Assembly: GCA_040756735.1 (NCBI GenBank)
Contig: JBFLYC010000003.1
Coordinates: forward strand, 124,001-188,000
DNA length: 64,000 nucleotides
Origin: JBFLYC01 sp040756735
GTDB lineage: Bacteria; Bacillota; DSM-16504; Desulfitibacterales; Desulfitibacteraceae
Direction: 5' to 3'
Below, one piece after another: positions 31,514 to 41,356 of this stretch (within the stretch, counting starts at the first letter, position 1; every line of letters starts with the position of its first letter). The translations under genes and the position numbers were made by a program. The notes under the pieces were generated by a model that saw nothing but the letters and a program-made list of their open reading frames with translations, did no database searches and was not told where the DNA came from.

Positions 31514-33415
31514 CTATGGATTTACGAATACAGCTTTTGTATAGTTCTGCAGCTGCCCCACGGCTATCAAAGCTTCCTTTAGGGCCAAATACTGCATCTT
31601 TGTTAGTTGATTGGGGTTGATGAAATTATCGGGCTCCTTACCCTCTTTGAGCTTTTCAAGGTTAGTCTTCAAGCGAAACATCAGCAGGGACTGGTATGCA
31701 GCCTCAATATATTCAGCGTCCTGCTTGGGAATTACCCCTCTTTTGGCAAGAAGTTCAAGGCGCTTTAGGGTTGCTGTTTCAGGGATACTCTCTTTCATGG
31801 AAAAAATCCTCACACAGTTAACCACATGCATGCAGGCCTGGGTTTTTAGATTAATCTCGTTTTCATGGATTCTGGTAGGCTCTGTGATGGTCTTTCTGAA
31901 GGCCTTAATGGGCACATCATATTTTAGTTCTTCCAATGCCAAAGCTTTAAAGGCTCTCTGGGAGAAACAGAGGTTATCCATGACATAAGACTTAAGATTA
32001 TCACCAAAGCCCTTGGCGCCGTAGATGGGTCTAAAATCTGAAAAGGCAGTCAAATAATGAATATCCTGGGGCTGAAGTCTGTCAACCCAGCCGGCAATTT
32101 TTTGATACCACATGCTAATGGGCTGGCACCATAAGGGGTTATTAGCCATATTTCTTTCAGGACATTTTGAGATTCCGCATTTTTCCAGTCCGTCAACCAC
32201 CTTCCCACCCAGCTTCAAGAAATACTGGGTTACTTCCTCAAGATTTTCTTCAGGAACATTATCAAAAATAATGCCGTTATTCTGGTCAGAGGTAAGCAGC
32301 TGTTCCTTTCTGCCGCTGTTGCCCATGGTAATCCAGCAGTAATCTACAGGGGGCAGGCCGTAACCTTCTTTAAGCATCTCCTGCTCGCAAATCTCAATGG
32401 CCCTGCATGTAATCCTGTCGTTATATTCAGTAATGACTTCGCAGATTTCTATAGGGGGAGCCTTTTCAGACACCATTGCCTTTAATACGTTGTTGACATG
32501 CTGCCTTAGAACAGCTAACCCTTCAATATTTGATTGGGTCTCAATATCCTCTACCACGCTGAAGGCCCCCATGCTCCTATACTTAATAAGGTCCCCAATG
32601 GTGACAATACCAAGTAGTTTTCCTTCTTCCACAACCAAGAGGTGCTTGCATTTATTTTTAACCATGGTCAGCAAGGCTTCGTAAAAGGTAGTATTTGGAG
32701 GAAGCTGCACAGGACTTGTATTCATCACATCTTTAGCAAGGGGCCACTTTGCTGGGGGTAATTTGGATGAAATACATTTTGCAACAAGGTCCTTTTCTGT
32801 AATTAAACCGGCAAGACGTTTCTTCTGTTTCAATACAACCACTGAACTAATGCTGTTTTTTGTCATAAGATCAGCAACTTCTCCAACAGATGCAGTGTCG
32901 GCACATGTTGTAATGCCGCCTGTCATCAGCTCGCTTAAACGTCTGCGAAAAGGGTTTGGTTCTATGCCGGACAATTCATACGGTTGGGTCAAAATTAGCT
33001 CTTTATAGATGGAGCGCATACGCTCAGATAATATCTGGCTGAAAAACTTGGCAAATGACGGGTATTTGACACATAAATCCTCAAAGGTCTCTTTATCAAG
33101 CAAGTAGCAGTGCAGTTCTTCCGCAGCCTTAACTGAAGCGGGATATGTTTTCTCGCTTAAAAAGACCGTTTCACCAAAAAATTCATGGGGCTTCCTGTAA
33201 GAAATGCCAATCTCTTGAGTCTCGGAAGCAACCACAACCTCGGCAAGCCCGCTGCACACAAAATAGAGAGCCTGGTGTGACGGGTCACCTTTTTTAAAAA
33301 TGAAAGCACCTTTTGGAAACTTCTTGGACTTTATTCTCGAACAAATCTGAATAAGGGCAATTTTCGGAAGATAACTAAAAGGGACAGTCTTCTGCAAAAA
33401 AGGCACACTTTCCAC
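31514..33415 (-). CDS. cNMP-binding/CBS-pair/DUF294 nucleotidyltransferase-like signalling protein
   Basis: A 633-residue cytoplasmic protein, GTG start with AGGAGG. Residues about 15-130 form a cyclic-nucleotide-binding barrel (FPKGAFIFKKGDPS...FFGETVFLSEK). Residues 165-290 hold two CBS motifs (VVVLKQKKRLAGLITEKDL; LLVVEEGKLLGIVTIGDL). Residues 320-460 are a DUF294 nucleotidyltransferase-like domain with MGNSGRKEQLLTSDQNN, and 480-630 the helical DUF294_C. The family motif usually ends DxD; here it is DQN, so activity may be reduced. By analogy with GlnD it senses nucleotides and modifies an unknown partner. Confidence 0.88.
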   Translation of the reverse strand: MESVPFLQKTVPFSYLPKIALIQICSRIKSKKFPKGAFIFKKGDPSHQALYFVCSGLAEVVVASETQEIGISYRKPHEFFGETVFLSEKTYPASVKAAEELHCYLLDKETFEDLCVKYPSFAKFFSQILSERMRSIYKELILTQPYELSGIEPNPFRRRLSELMTGGITTCADTASVGEVADLMTKNSISSVVVLKQKKRLAGLITEKDLVAKCISSKLPPAKWPLAKDVMNTSPVQLPPNTTFYEALLTMVKNKCKHLLVVEEGKLLGIVTIGDLIKYRSMGAFSVVEDIETQSNIEGLAVLRQHVNNVLKAMVSEKAPPIEICEVITEYNDRITCRAIEICEQEMLKEGYGLPPVDYCWITMGNSGRKEQLLTSDQNNGIIFDNVPEENLEEVTQYFLKLGGKVVDGLEKCGISKCPERNMANNPLWCQPISMWYQKIAGWVDRLQPQDIHYLTAFSDFRPIYGAKGFGDNLKSYVMDNLCFSQRAFKALALEELKYDVPIKAFRKTITEPTRIHENEINLKTQACMHVVNCVRIFSMKESIPETATLKRLELLAKRGVIPKQDAEYIEAAYQSLLMFRLKTNLEKLKEGKEPDNFINPNQLTKMQYLALKEALIAVGQLQNYTKAVFVNP

Positions 33416-33692
33416 TCATCAAACCTCCTCGCTAATATAAGAGCCTAGGATATGTTTAATTATACAATGCCTGCTGCTTGTTATCCATACATATCTATAT
33501 ACATTACATTAATAGCCCTATTAATTACTTCTATTTTACTATTTGCTATCATGATAAATGATAGTAATTTGAGCAGCAATTTTCTTGTCATAATTTATGT
33601 ATTTCTTCTATCTTAATAGATAAAATATTGTTAAAATAGATACTAGTACATAGATAATAGTAACTTGGATATGTGAAAGGAATGATTGTTTT

Positions 33693-34004
33693 ATGAATGA
33701 GTATTATTTCAATGAAAACAGCGCAACAGCCTACAAGATTAGCCCCATCTCCACTTCCTATGTGTATGGAAAAGATAAAAATAAACCAACAGCTATCTTG
33801 ATCCATACCAATGTCAAAATCACTAATTTCAAAAAGGAAAAAATCCGCCGTATCCTATCCCAGGCTTATCCCATTGATGGTTATGATGCTGAAACAGCAA
33901 AAAACAATTTCTATGCTAATGTACTAGCCAAGGTCTTAATGGACGCCAAGAAAATAACTGAAGAAGAATATGAAGCAATCAAAGAAAAGGTGGAAAGACC
34001 ATAG
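33693..34004 (+). CDS. Hypothetical protein, 103 residues
   Basis: ATG 33693 follows a GAAAGGA site. The product is soluble, without signal or membrane segment. It starts MNEYYFNENSATAYKIS and has a basic centre, ITNFKKEKIRRILSQAYP, and a charged helical end ITEEEYEAIKEKVE. I do not recognise the family. It converges on a glycosyltransferase remnant, overlapping it by about 26 bases. Codon use looks ordinary for the window. Confidence 0.55.
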   Translation: MNEYYFNENSATAYKISPISTSYVYGKDKNKPTAILIHTNVKITNFKKEKIRRILSQAYPIDGYDAETAKNNFYANVLAKVLMDAKKITEEEYEAIKEKVERP

Positions 34005-34263
34005 GATGGAGATTGGCCCCGCCTCTTATGCTCCAGGGAATTAACCCCAGTACCTGCCAGATAGCGGTAAGCTGCCTATACCCGATATTTTCAATAGCAG
34101 CGAAAGCCTCATAAGAGACAATGCCCAGGAGAAAACCCACAATGGCAAACAAATACCCTGTTACTTCCACCAGCGGACCAAGCCGCTCAAAAATAACCAT
34201 GAAGGGGAAGGCCAGCCAACCTACCACGCCTGCCCTGGGATTAAACAGCAATCTCAAGTTCAT
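33979..34263 (-). pseudogene. C-terminal remnant of a membrane glycosyltransferase family 2 protein
   Basis: RLLFNPRAGVVGWLAFPFMVIFERLGPLVEVTGYLFAI is the end-of-catalytic-domain membrane region of PgaC/cellulose-synthase-like GT2 enzymes. It runs straight from SYEAF into AAIENIGYRQLTAIWQVLG. In intact relatives these are separated by further membrane helices and a loop. The catalytic N-terminus (about 300 residues) is missing. The ATG comes 17 bases after the stop of the upstream lipoprotein. It is a twice-deleted relic. Confidence 0.75.
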
Positions 34264-34280
34264 GGTTAGAGTATTAAGTC

Positions 34281-36074
34281 CTACTCCTGTTCCCGCCCCT
34301 GTTCTTCCTGCCCAGGTGCGGTTTTAGGTTCTGGTTCCTGTGCCGGTTCAGCCAGACGACCTTGAGTTAACATGTCCATAAAATCTTGAAAGGGTTTTAC
34401 CCTCCAAATATGGTTTTCAATAAATACCTCAAAGGTTTCACCATTTAGCTCAATGTTTTCTCCATTCACATTAAAGGTAAGATTGGCTGTATAAATCTTT
34501 TTGTCAGCTTCCTGGTCCTGAGAGCTAGACACAATTTTATAAGAGGATAACTTGCCGGTCCATGAATCAACCCATGCCTTGTAAGCATCATGGTCCATGG
34601 TAAAGCCGGTACTGTGGTAAACCATAGCTTCCCTCCAGTCACCCTTACGAATTGCAGCAAGAAATACTTCCAGCGCCTTCGTGCTTGTTGCACCCAGTAC
34701 ATCATGCCCTTTTTCCTCCCGGGCAGTTTTGATACTTTCTTCTCTTTTCTTTGCTTCTTCTTCAGTTAAAAATGATTCCTTAATGTACCTGTTGCCGGCG
34801 TTCCAGATTAGGAACTCATCAATTCCCAGCTCCATGGCTGTGTCAATCTGCAATCTGACCTCCTTGGCGCCATAAGGAATATACCCGGGAACCCAGGCAG
34901 CTGTGAAACTCTGCAACCACGGCCTGATAATGCCTGGGTTTTCAATGGGAGCATTTCGCTTGATGGCGTCAGTCAAAGCTCTGTTAATTGTGCCTGCCGG
35001 ATTGGCGTCAGGTACAGGGAAGCCGAAATAACCAGGCCCGTAGTGACTAGGGTAAATCATGGGGCAGTTATATTCTACTACCGGCGCAATTTTTTCCCAA
35101 TTCTGGCCAATCCTGTCGGAATCACCCCAGGAAGTTGCTATTACCCCAAAAGTATCTGCAGCTATGTGCACGTTATATTCTTCTAGCTGTTCCCTGGCAT
35201 AGATCAGGAAATTCTTAATTGCATCATCTTTGGCTGTACCGTTTTCCCCGGGGTAGTTAGCCTCACGGTCAACCTTGGCGGCATTTTCCGGAAAACGAAC
35301 ATAGTCAAATTGAATTTCCTTAAAGCCCAGTAAAGCAGCTTCTTTGGCTATGGCAATATTGTAATCCCAGACTTCCTTTTGGTAGGGGTTAATCCAGGCT
35401 ACCCCTTTGTTATCCCGCCAGATTCCCCCCCTCTTGCTTTGAATTGCCCACTCGGGTCGCTTCTCTGCCAGGTAGGGGTCCTTGAAGACCACAATCCTGG
35501 CAATGGGATAAATATCGCGTTCTTTAAGTTCCGCCATAACTTGCTCCATATCCTTGATGGGAGCAGAACGTGACGCATTTATTTCAAGGACTATTTCTAT
35601 CTTACTGGGATGTGTCACGTGACCATGGTCGTTTTTAACATCAATGACCATAGCATTTAATTCAGTGGTAGATACAAGATTAAGCAGATTATTAAATCTA
35701 TCTTTCAACCCTACAGTATTGCCGGTTAGATAGATGCCTTTAGCCTTTACAGGGGGATTATCTTCTAAGTCCTCAGGCGGAAGGGGTACATAAAAGGTAC
35801 CTAACTCAACCTTTAAAGCTTCCTCCCTAAGACGTCTTTCCTCGCGCTTTCTCTCTTCCTCCAGCTGCCTCTGCAGTTCCAGCTCTCTTTCAATTTCCTC
35901 TTGTGTTTTTTCATTTTCTTCAACTTTATTCTCCTCTTCAGGAGGGGTGGGTGTTTTGCCAAGGCTTAGGAAGGACTGCTCCAGGCAGCCGGCAAAGGAT
36001 ATAGATACAAATAAGATCATGATGACCAGCATAAGCACAGGCAGTTTATACTTGTTGACATGCTCCGGTTTCAA
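34281..36074 (-). CDS. DUF4015 putative glycoside hydrolase lipoprotein
   Basis: A 597-residue protein. An N-terminal lipobox (ISFAGC, residues 24-29) attaches it to the outer membrane leaflet. A charged Glu/Arg coiled coil (about 45-90) spaces the TIM-barrel domain from the membrane. The barrel (105-420) has KGIYLTGNTVG, AMVIDVKNDHGHVTHPS, FKEIQFDYVRFPE and NCPMIYPSHYGPG, as in DUF4015/GH-like proteins. A C-terminal NTF2-like domain (about 455-570) and a Pro/Glu tail follow. The carbohydrate target is unknown; the location next to an amidase gene suggests a cell-wall polymer. Confidence 0.87.
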   Translation of the reverse strand: MKPEHVNKYKLPVLMLVIMILFVSISFAGCLEQSFLSLGKTPTPPEEENKVEENEKTQEEIERELELQRQLEEERKREERRLREEALKVELGTFYVPLPPEDLEDNPPVKAKGIYLTGNTVGLKDRFNNLLNLVSTTELNAMVIDVKNDHGHVTHPSKIEIVLEINASRSAPIKDMEQVMAELKERDIYPIARIVVFKDPYLAEKRPEWAIQSKRGGIWRDNKGVAWINPYQKEVWDYNIAIAKEAALLGFKEIQFDYVRFPENAAKVDREANYPGENGTAKDDAIKNFLIYAREQLEEYNVHIAADTFGVIATSWGDSDRIGQNWEKIAPVVEYNCPMIYPSHYGPGYFGFPVPDANPAGTINRALTDAIKRNAPIENPGIIRPWLQSFTAAWVPGYIPYGAKEVRLQIDTAMELGIDEFLIWNAGNRYIKESFLTEEEAKKREESIKTAREEKGHDVLGATSTKALEVFLAAIRKGDWREAMVYHSTGFTMDHDAYKAWVDSWTGKLSSYKIVSSSQDQEADKKIYTANLTFNVNGENIELNGETFEVFIENHIWRVKPFQDFMDMLTQGRLAEPAQEPEPKTAPGQEEQGREQE

Positions 36075-36289
36075 TGAATTATCCCCCTTAAAACGACATC
36101 TTTCTACTTTCTCCTAACTATAATTTATGTGACCAGGCTTTAGAAGTCTAGTCTTTTTATGAGTGGGTAAGACCTTAAAACCCGCCTCCAGCCCCTTGTA
36201 GAGTGATTTTTTGCAGTTATTCATATATTTAAGGGTTGATTACAAATTTTGATAATTTTTCCCCAAATGGGCATCACCCTGTACCACTT

Positions 36290-37045
36290 CTATCTACTGA
36301 AATCAAAAGTAGCTATCTTTGCCTTGTCATCCCAGCTTACCCTTCCTCCTACAAGTTCAGTCAGCGTCCTGCCTTCTAGATACCAGCGCCCATCTATTAG
36401 CTTCTGCTTATCAGGTGGAAGAGTTTTGATATTTCCATTGAAATCAATGATCCGAACAGTCACTTCATGTTCGTCGGGTTTCTCAGGAGCATTAAGCTTT
36501 TGGATATAGCCGTGGACCCCTAGAGCTGCTGCTTCAGCCAAATTCTGTCTAAAATAGGGCATTTTAAGCCTGCTCAGGTCATCTGGGTTATCAATAAAAC
36601 CATATTCCACAATTACTGTTTCTACAGGCGCTGTGTCTCTAATTATAAAATAATAATCCTTGCCTGGATAAGCTGTTGATTCTCTGGAAAAAACCCGCCG
36701 CCCCCTCATGCCTGCTCGTACCAGTTCCTCAAGGATCATAGATGCCAGCACATCATCCCTATGAATGCTGTAAATCACTTCGGATCCCTGGCCTCCCCCT
36801 GCATTTATGTGGTTGGAAACACAAAGGTTTGCACCACTTTGACGAACCAGGGATGCTCTGTTGGATGGATTCAAAGTTGCATCATTTACCCTGGTCAGCG
36901 CAACTTCATATCCTTTTTGTCTCAGCCACCCAGCCATGTGTATAGAAATATCCAGGGTCCAATTCTTTTCCATATAAGTTCCATATGTAGCCCCTGGATC
37001 AGCGCCTCCATGCCCGGGGTCAATAAATACTTTCGCTTTAATCAC
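36290..37045 (-). CDS. N-acetylmuramoyl-L-alanine amidase (Amidase_3) with a C-terminal stalk-like segment
   Basis: About 251 residues from GTG 37045 (AAAGGAG upstream; upstream in-frame starts lack one). The amidase has VFIDPGHGGADPGA (first zinc His), EKNWTLDIS (Glu), SNHINAGGG (second His) and TVIVEYGFIDNPDD (catalytic Glu). There is no signal peptide, as in some CwlD/sporulation or phage amidases, so it may be released by lysis or act in spore formation. Residues 195-250 (LPPDKQKLIDGRWYLEGRTLTELVGG) resemble a copper-amine-oxidase-like stalk domain, likely a wall-binding module. Confidence 0.88.
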   Translation of the reverse strand: MIKAKVFIDPGHGGADPGATYGTYMEKNWTLDISIHMAGWLRQKGYEVALTRVNDATLNPSNRASLVRQSGANLCVSNHINAGGGQGSEVIYSIHRDDVLASMILEELVRAGMRGRRVFSRESTAYPGKDYYFIIRDTAPVETVIVEYGFIDNPDDLSRLKMPYFRQNLAEAAALGVHGYIQKLNAPEKPDEHEVTVRIIDFNGNIKTLPPDKQKLIDGRWYLEGRTLTELVGGRVSWDDKAKIATFDFSR

Positions 37046-37189
37046 GGTCTCAACTCCTTTTGCTAAGGCTTTAATTCGGAAGTTTTTGTCTAAACCCATA
37101 TGAAGTAAATATTTGTATGATATTTTATGAAACTTTTGCAAAAATGTTATGGAGTCTAGATTTTTACTTTATAAATTTCCTCTTTCTTA

Positions 37190-37240
37190 AAAATCAGAAG
37201 CTGGGCTGATTTTAATCAATCGACCCAGCTCTGGTTTTTT
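37190..37240. terminator. Bidirectional terminator between the MacB-like permease and the amidase
   Basis: AGCTGGG/CCCAGCT stem at 37199-37230, with T runs following on both strands. It ends the efflux operon on the minus strand. Confidence 0.75.
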
Positions 37241-37296
37241 GTGCGAAATATGGAATGTTTTCTAAAATAGTTTGCCAACCTGAATAATAATTGAAC

Positions 37297-38616
37297 TTAC
37301 CTGCGCAAGGCCTCAATAGGCGGAACCGAAGAAGCTGAAATTGCCGGATATACTCCGAACAATAGTCCGGCTCCTAAGGCTACTCCAACTGCTATTTGGA
37401 TTGCCTGAAAACTGATTGCAGTTTCAAAACCATACTGGGCGAACATGTTTACCCCCCAGATACCTGCAGCAACACCGGCTATGGCGCCTATGCCGCTTAA
37501 GTATAAGGCTTCCAACAAAAACTGGATCAACAAATCACCCTGTTTAGCCCCTATAGCCCGTCTTACACCTATTTCTTTGGTGCGCTCGCTAACAGCCACC
37601 AACATTATATTCATAATGCCTAAACCTCCAACCAACAAGGAGACTGCTGCAATTCCTCCCAACAGCAGCGTCATTACACGGTTGGCCTTGTCAGCTTCCT
37701 GCACTAATTGGTTCAGGTTCGTGATAGTGACCAAATCTTTTCCTTTGCTTATCCCTGGGATGTCCCTATCACCAGGAGGCATGTCATCATAAATGGGCAT
37801 AGGCTGCATGGGGCCTTCAACAGAGCCCTCTTTCCCCTCGCTATAGATTGCAGGCGCGGGCGCCTTCTGGTCAAGACCCAACTGCCGGCGGATAATCCTA
37901 CCCAGCTGAACTGTGGCCAGATCAGCATCTTGAGCCGACTTAGCCTTACCCCAGATTTCCTCTGCAGTTTTCTTTTCAGCAATCTGCAAGGCAGCGCTGT
38001 AGGGGATAAGCATCTTATCATCTATGCCTTCAGCTTGATTAGGGCCTTTAGGAGCCAAAACCCCTACTATCCTAAATGTGCGGCCATCCAGCGTTAGAGT
38101 CTGCCCTACAGGACTTCTTCCTCCCATCAAAGCAGCTGCAACATTGTATCCTAACACTACCACAGGAGAACGCTGTTCAACGTGCCATTTAGTAAAGAAG
38201 TGTCCTGAAACTACAGCGTGGTCTCGCACGTGAGGAAAATAACTATTAACACCTATTATTTCAGCTACCCCTCTGTCCCTGCGCCAGCGAACCACCGCTT
38301 CTGTGTAAACAACCGGCGTCAAATATTCCAGATGCGGAACCATCTCTTCCAGTTCCTGCACTAGTTCAGGTTTAAACTCCACAGATGGATCCATGGCTTT
38401 TATCACCACAACATTTGCCCCAAGACTTTTAAATTGATTAACAACTGCCTGGCGCGCTCCTTCGCCAATTCCCATTAAGCTTACCACTGAAGCAACACCA
38501 ATGGCAACTCCAAGGATCGTTAGGGCTGACCGCAGAGGATTGGCTAAAATACCATGCCCTGCCATCTGAGCGCTGAACCAGAAACGAACCCAAGAGGACC
38601 TCAACCATTGAAGCAT
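37297..38616 (-). CDS. MacB-type ABC transporter permease
   Basis: A 439-residue FtsX/MacB permease: first helix at about 20-45 (LRSALTILGVAIGVASVVSLMGIGEGAR), a large extracellular domain (50-290), then three C-terminal helices containing GGLGIMNIMLVAVSERTKEIGVRRAIGAKQ. Last gene of an ATPase-adaptor-permease operon. Gram-positive MacB-like systems use mechanical movement to extrude peptides, antibiotics or lipoproteins. The extracellular domain includes an extra Pro-rich stretch (about 230-265). Substrate unknown. Confidence 0.9.
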   Translation of the reverse strand: MLQWLRSSWVRFWFSAQMAGHGILANPLRSALTILGVAIGVASVVSLMGIGEGARQAVVNQFKSLGANVVVIKAMDPSVEFKPELVQELEEMVPHLEYLTPVVYTEAVVRWRRDRGVAEIIGVNSYFPHVRDHAVVSGHFFTKWHVEQRSPVVVLGYNVAAALMGGRSPVGQTLTLDGRTFRIVGVLAPKGPNQAEGIDDKMLIPYSAALQIAEKKTAEEIWGKAKSAQDADLATVQLGRIIRRQLGLDQKAPAPAIYSEGKEGSVEGPMQPMPIYDDMPPGDRDIPGISKGKDLVTITNLNQLVQEADKANRVMTLLLGGIAAVSLLVGGLGIMNIMLVAVSERTKEIGVRRAIGAKQGDLLIQFLLEALYLSGIGAIAGVAAGIWGVNMFAQYGFETAISFQAIQIAVGVALGAGLLFGVYPAISASSVPPIEALRR

Positions 38617-38642
38617 ATCGCATCACTCCCTTTGAACATTCT

Positions 38643-40367
38643 CTAGTTCTTGCTCCCGGAGTCTTCATCTTTATTTGGCCTGTCAGGTAAGATCTGGTCC
38701 TTTGATTGAATACGCTGGCTGGGCAGCAGGTCAGCAGTGCTGCCGGTTATTACCAGTTCACCCTCTTCCAAACCTTCCTTTACTTCGGCAAATCTGTTAT
38801 TCATCAACCCAAGCTTTACAGCTACCAACCTGACTGTGCCGTCGTCCTCAAGCACTTCAACCTTGGGCTGGCCGTCATCTTCAAAAATAGCTTCTAGGGG
38901 TATCAACAGCACATTCTCAGCGCTGCCGGCATCAATATATCCCCGGGCCTGCATCCCCGGACGTAATTCCGGACTGCCTTCTACCTTAATATCAACGTAA
39001 AAACGTGTAATACCATCCATATCCTTACCCATGGTAGAAACGTGGGTAACCTCTCCGACAAAGGTTTGACCGGGAATAGCATCCACGGTTACCTGCACAG
39101 GCGAACCCTGCCGTACCATCAGCACATCTATATCATCAATTTGCGTACCCAATCTCATGTCAGCGGTGTTATAAATATGACCGAGCCAATCACCGGGTTG
39201 AACTGTTCTTCCTGGCTCTGCATCAACATAAGCAACCACGCCGTCAATAGGTGACACCACTTCCAATTGGCTGTACTGGTTCCTTAGCTGCTGCAGGTCT
39301 GTTTCCAGGTCACGAATTTTCGACAGACGTTCTTGAATGGTCTTTTGAGCATCATCCCCTGCCAGAGAAACCAGGGGGTCACCCTTTTTAACAGTTTCCA
39401 TATTCTTTACAAACACCCTGGTTGCAATGGCTTCAGCTCTGCTGAGGACACGTTCTTCTTCTGCATAGCCTTCTACATTGGAGTAGAAGCGCAGCCACGT
39501 GACGTTGTACTCATCAACTTTCTCTTCGGAATTTTTGGCCAGGCCTACCCTGGCGCGCATTCCCGGATGTACCAGTCCTGGGTTATCTGCCTCCAGGGTA
39601 ATCCAGTGGACAAAGACATACTGGTCATCTCCCGAGCCTTTTCCATACTGGGAATCCAGCAAGTCAGAGGCCAGTTCAGGAACAGGATGTGGATTTACGT
39701 CCACCACCTTGGCCTCTACCATACCATCAAACTGGGAAAAGCTTAGTAGAGCTTTCTGGCCTGCTTTCACGTCACTGTTAAACTCACTGATAGCCATTTT
39801 TGCCACCAGCTTAAAACGCGCATCATTGACCACCCTGGCCACAATTTCACCCTGCTTAAGTTCCTGACCTTCCTGAACCGTCAAACCTATCACCCTGCCG
39901 TCAATGGGCGCATGCAGAATAATACCCCTTGATGCATCCACCCTGTCAAGCTGGTCAGGAGAAACATGCAGCAGGTCTGCCAGCGCTTCCCTTTCTGACT
40001 TAAGCTGCTGCTGCTTATTATCAATCTGGGTTTTTAAATCCGGAGCAACAAGCTTTATAAGAAGCTGCCCCTTACTCACACTGTCGCCTTCCTCAACCAA
40101 GACCTCATCAATTATGTAGCTGATACTGGAAGAAGTCATCATATAGTTCCTGGAACCCGGTATTTGAATACCGCCGCCCCGTGAAGGATGAAGAGGTCCG
40201 GTAGCTTCAACGCCAACAGAGATATCGCCTCTTATCACCGGCTTGGTGGCATATACCGTAGCCTGCCCTTCGCTTTCAGGCGGTGGAACCAACTGCTGAT
40301 AAGCATAATACCCCCCGCCAATTACAATTACCACAATGGCAATAATAGTAATAATACGCTGCATCAT
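38643..40367 (-). CDS. Membrane-fusion (HlyD/MacA-like) adaptor with two lipoyl-barrel repeats
   Basis: About 574 residues from ATG 40367, which overlaps the stop of the ATPase gene (ATGA), with GGGAGGT ahead. A single N-terminal membrane helix (IITIIAIVVIVIGGGYYA) is followed by lipoyl/barrel regions (DGRVIGLTVQEGQELKQGEIVA) and a second half (LEVVSPIDGVVAYVDAEPGRTVQPGDWLG). A coiled coil lies between them and a permuted beta C-terminus follows. The doubled architecture is longer than MacA (about 370). It would link the MacB permease to its cargo outside the membrane. Confidence 0.88.
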   Translation of the reverse strand: MMQRIITIIAIVVIVIGGGYYAYQQLVPPPESEGQATVYATKPVIRGDISVGVEATGPLHPSRGGGIQIPGSRNYMMTSSSISYIIDEVLVEEGDSVSKGQLLIKLVAPDLKTQIDNKQQQLKSEREALADLLHVSPDQLDRVDASRGIILHAPIDGRVIGLTVQEGQELKQGEIVARVVNDARFKLVAKMAISEFNSDVKAGQKALLSFSQFDGMVEAKVVDVNPHPVPELASDLLDSQYGKGSGDDQYVFVHWITLEADNPGLVHPGMRARVGLAKNSEEKVDEYNVTWLRFYSNVEGYAEEERVLSRAEAIATRVFVKNMETVKKGDPLVSLAGDDAQKTIQERLSKIRDLETDLQQLRNQYSQLEVVSPIDGVVAYVDAEPGRTVQPGDWLGHIYNTADMRLGTQIDDIDVLMVRQGSPVQVTVDAIPGQTFVGEVTHVSTMGKDMDGITRFYVDIKVEGSPELRPGMQARGYIDAGSAENVLLIPLEAIFEDDGQPKVEVLEDDGTVRLVAVKLGLMNNRFAEVKEGLEEGELVITGSTADLLPSQRIQSKDQILPDRPNKDEDSGSKN

Positions 40368-41116
40368 TTCACTGTTACCTCCCGACACTTAGAATCTATC
40401 CCAGTTTCTTGAGACAATGCAATTAAAGGGTTCTCTATTTTTTCTTCCCGCTCAACTTTGCCATCCAATAAATATACAACCCTGTGAGCATGGATGGCAA
40501 TATTTGATTCATGGGTTACCTGAACAATAGTCATACCCTGCTCCCTGTTTAAACGCTGAAAGATAGACATGATAGTTTGGCCGGAACGGGAATCCAACGC
40601 GCCTGTAGGCTCATCGGCCAAAATTATTGAAGGCTCGCCCGCTAAAGCTCTCGCAATGGCCACCCTCTGCTGCTCGCCGCCTGAAAGCTGTGCCGGCAGG
40701 TGGTTCTTTCTGTGACCAAGCCCAACTGCTTCCAGAGCGTTTATCGCCTTCTGCCTTCTCTGTTTGCTGCTAACTCCCCTGTAAATTAACGGCAGCTCGA
40801 CATTGGCCTTGGCATCCAAGTCCGTTAACAGGTGAAAACTCTGAAACACAAAACCTATAAACTGGTTGCGGATATCTGCCAAACGATTGTCGCTAAGCTT
40901 CTCCACATGCTGTCCTGCCAGGACATATGTGCCTGACGAAGGGCTGTCAAGGCAGCCGATTATGTTTAAAAGGGTTGACTTGCCTGACCCTGACGGTCCC
41001 ATAATAGAAATAAACTCACCCTTCTCAACTTTCAATTGAATGCCGCTTAAAGCATCAACTCGCACCTGACCTGTCTTGTAACTGCGAGATATATCTTTTA
41101 ATTCAAGTAACGGCAA
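40364..41116 (-). CDS. ABC transporter ATP-binding protein (MacB/LolD type)
   Basis: A 250-residue ATPase: Walker A GPSGSGKST, Q-loop FVFQSFHLL, signature LSGGEQQRVAIARAL, Walker B IILADEPTGALD and switch His in VTHES. It belongs to the LolD/MacB/FtsE class that drives type VII exporters. It is the first gene of the three-gene efflux operon, and its stop codon overlaps the adaptor start, so translation is coupled. Confidence 0.93.
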   Translation of the reverse strand: MPLLELKDISRSYKTGQVRVDALSGIQLKVEKGEFISIMGPSGSGKSTLLNIIGCLDSPSSGTYVLAGQHVEKLSDNRLADIRNQFIGFVFQSFHLLTDLDAKANVELPLIYRGVSSKQRRQKAINALEAVGLGHRKNHLPAQLSGGEQQRVAIARALAGEPSIILADEPTGALDSRSGQTIMSIFQRLNREQGMTIVQVTHESNIAIHAHRVVYLLDGKVEREEKIENPLIALSQETGIDSKCREVTVK

Positions 41117-41319
41117 CTATCTCCTCTCCCTTAAATAGAATGAATCTCCCATATGTATCCTTTTAAATAGACGACAAAAAATTAAAAAAGTTTCCATATG
41201 CTCCAAAAATATTTAATTCAAGTATTAGTTTAATACAATACTGGAGTCTAGGCTATATCAAATATTCTTGCTTGGCAATAAACTATTAAGATAGCTTATC
41301 CTTTATTTAGGCTAAGACA

Positions 41320-41350
41320 TAAAAAGGCCCAGGACCACCGCCTGGGCTTT
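41320..41350 (-). terminator. Terminator after the stalk-domain protein
   Basis: GGCCCAGG/CCTGGGC stem with an 11-base loop, then CTTTTT on the minus strand, 7 bases after the stop codon of the gene at 41357. Confidence 0.85.
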
Positions 41351-41356
41351 AGACTA

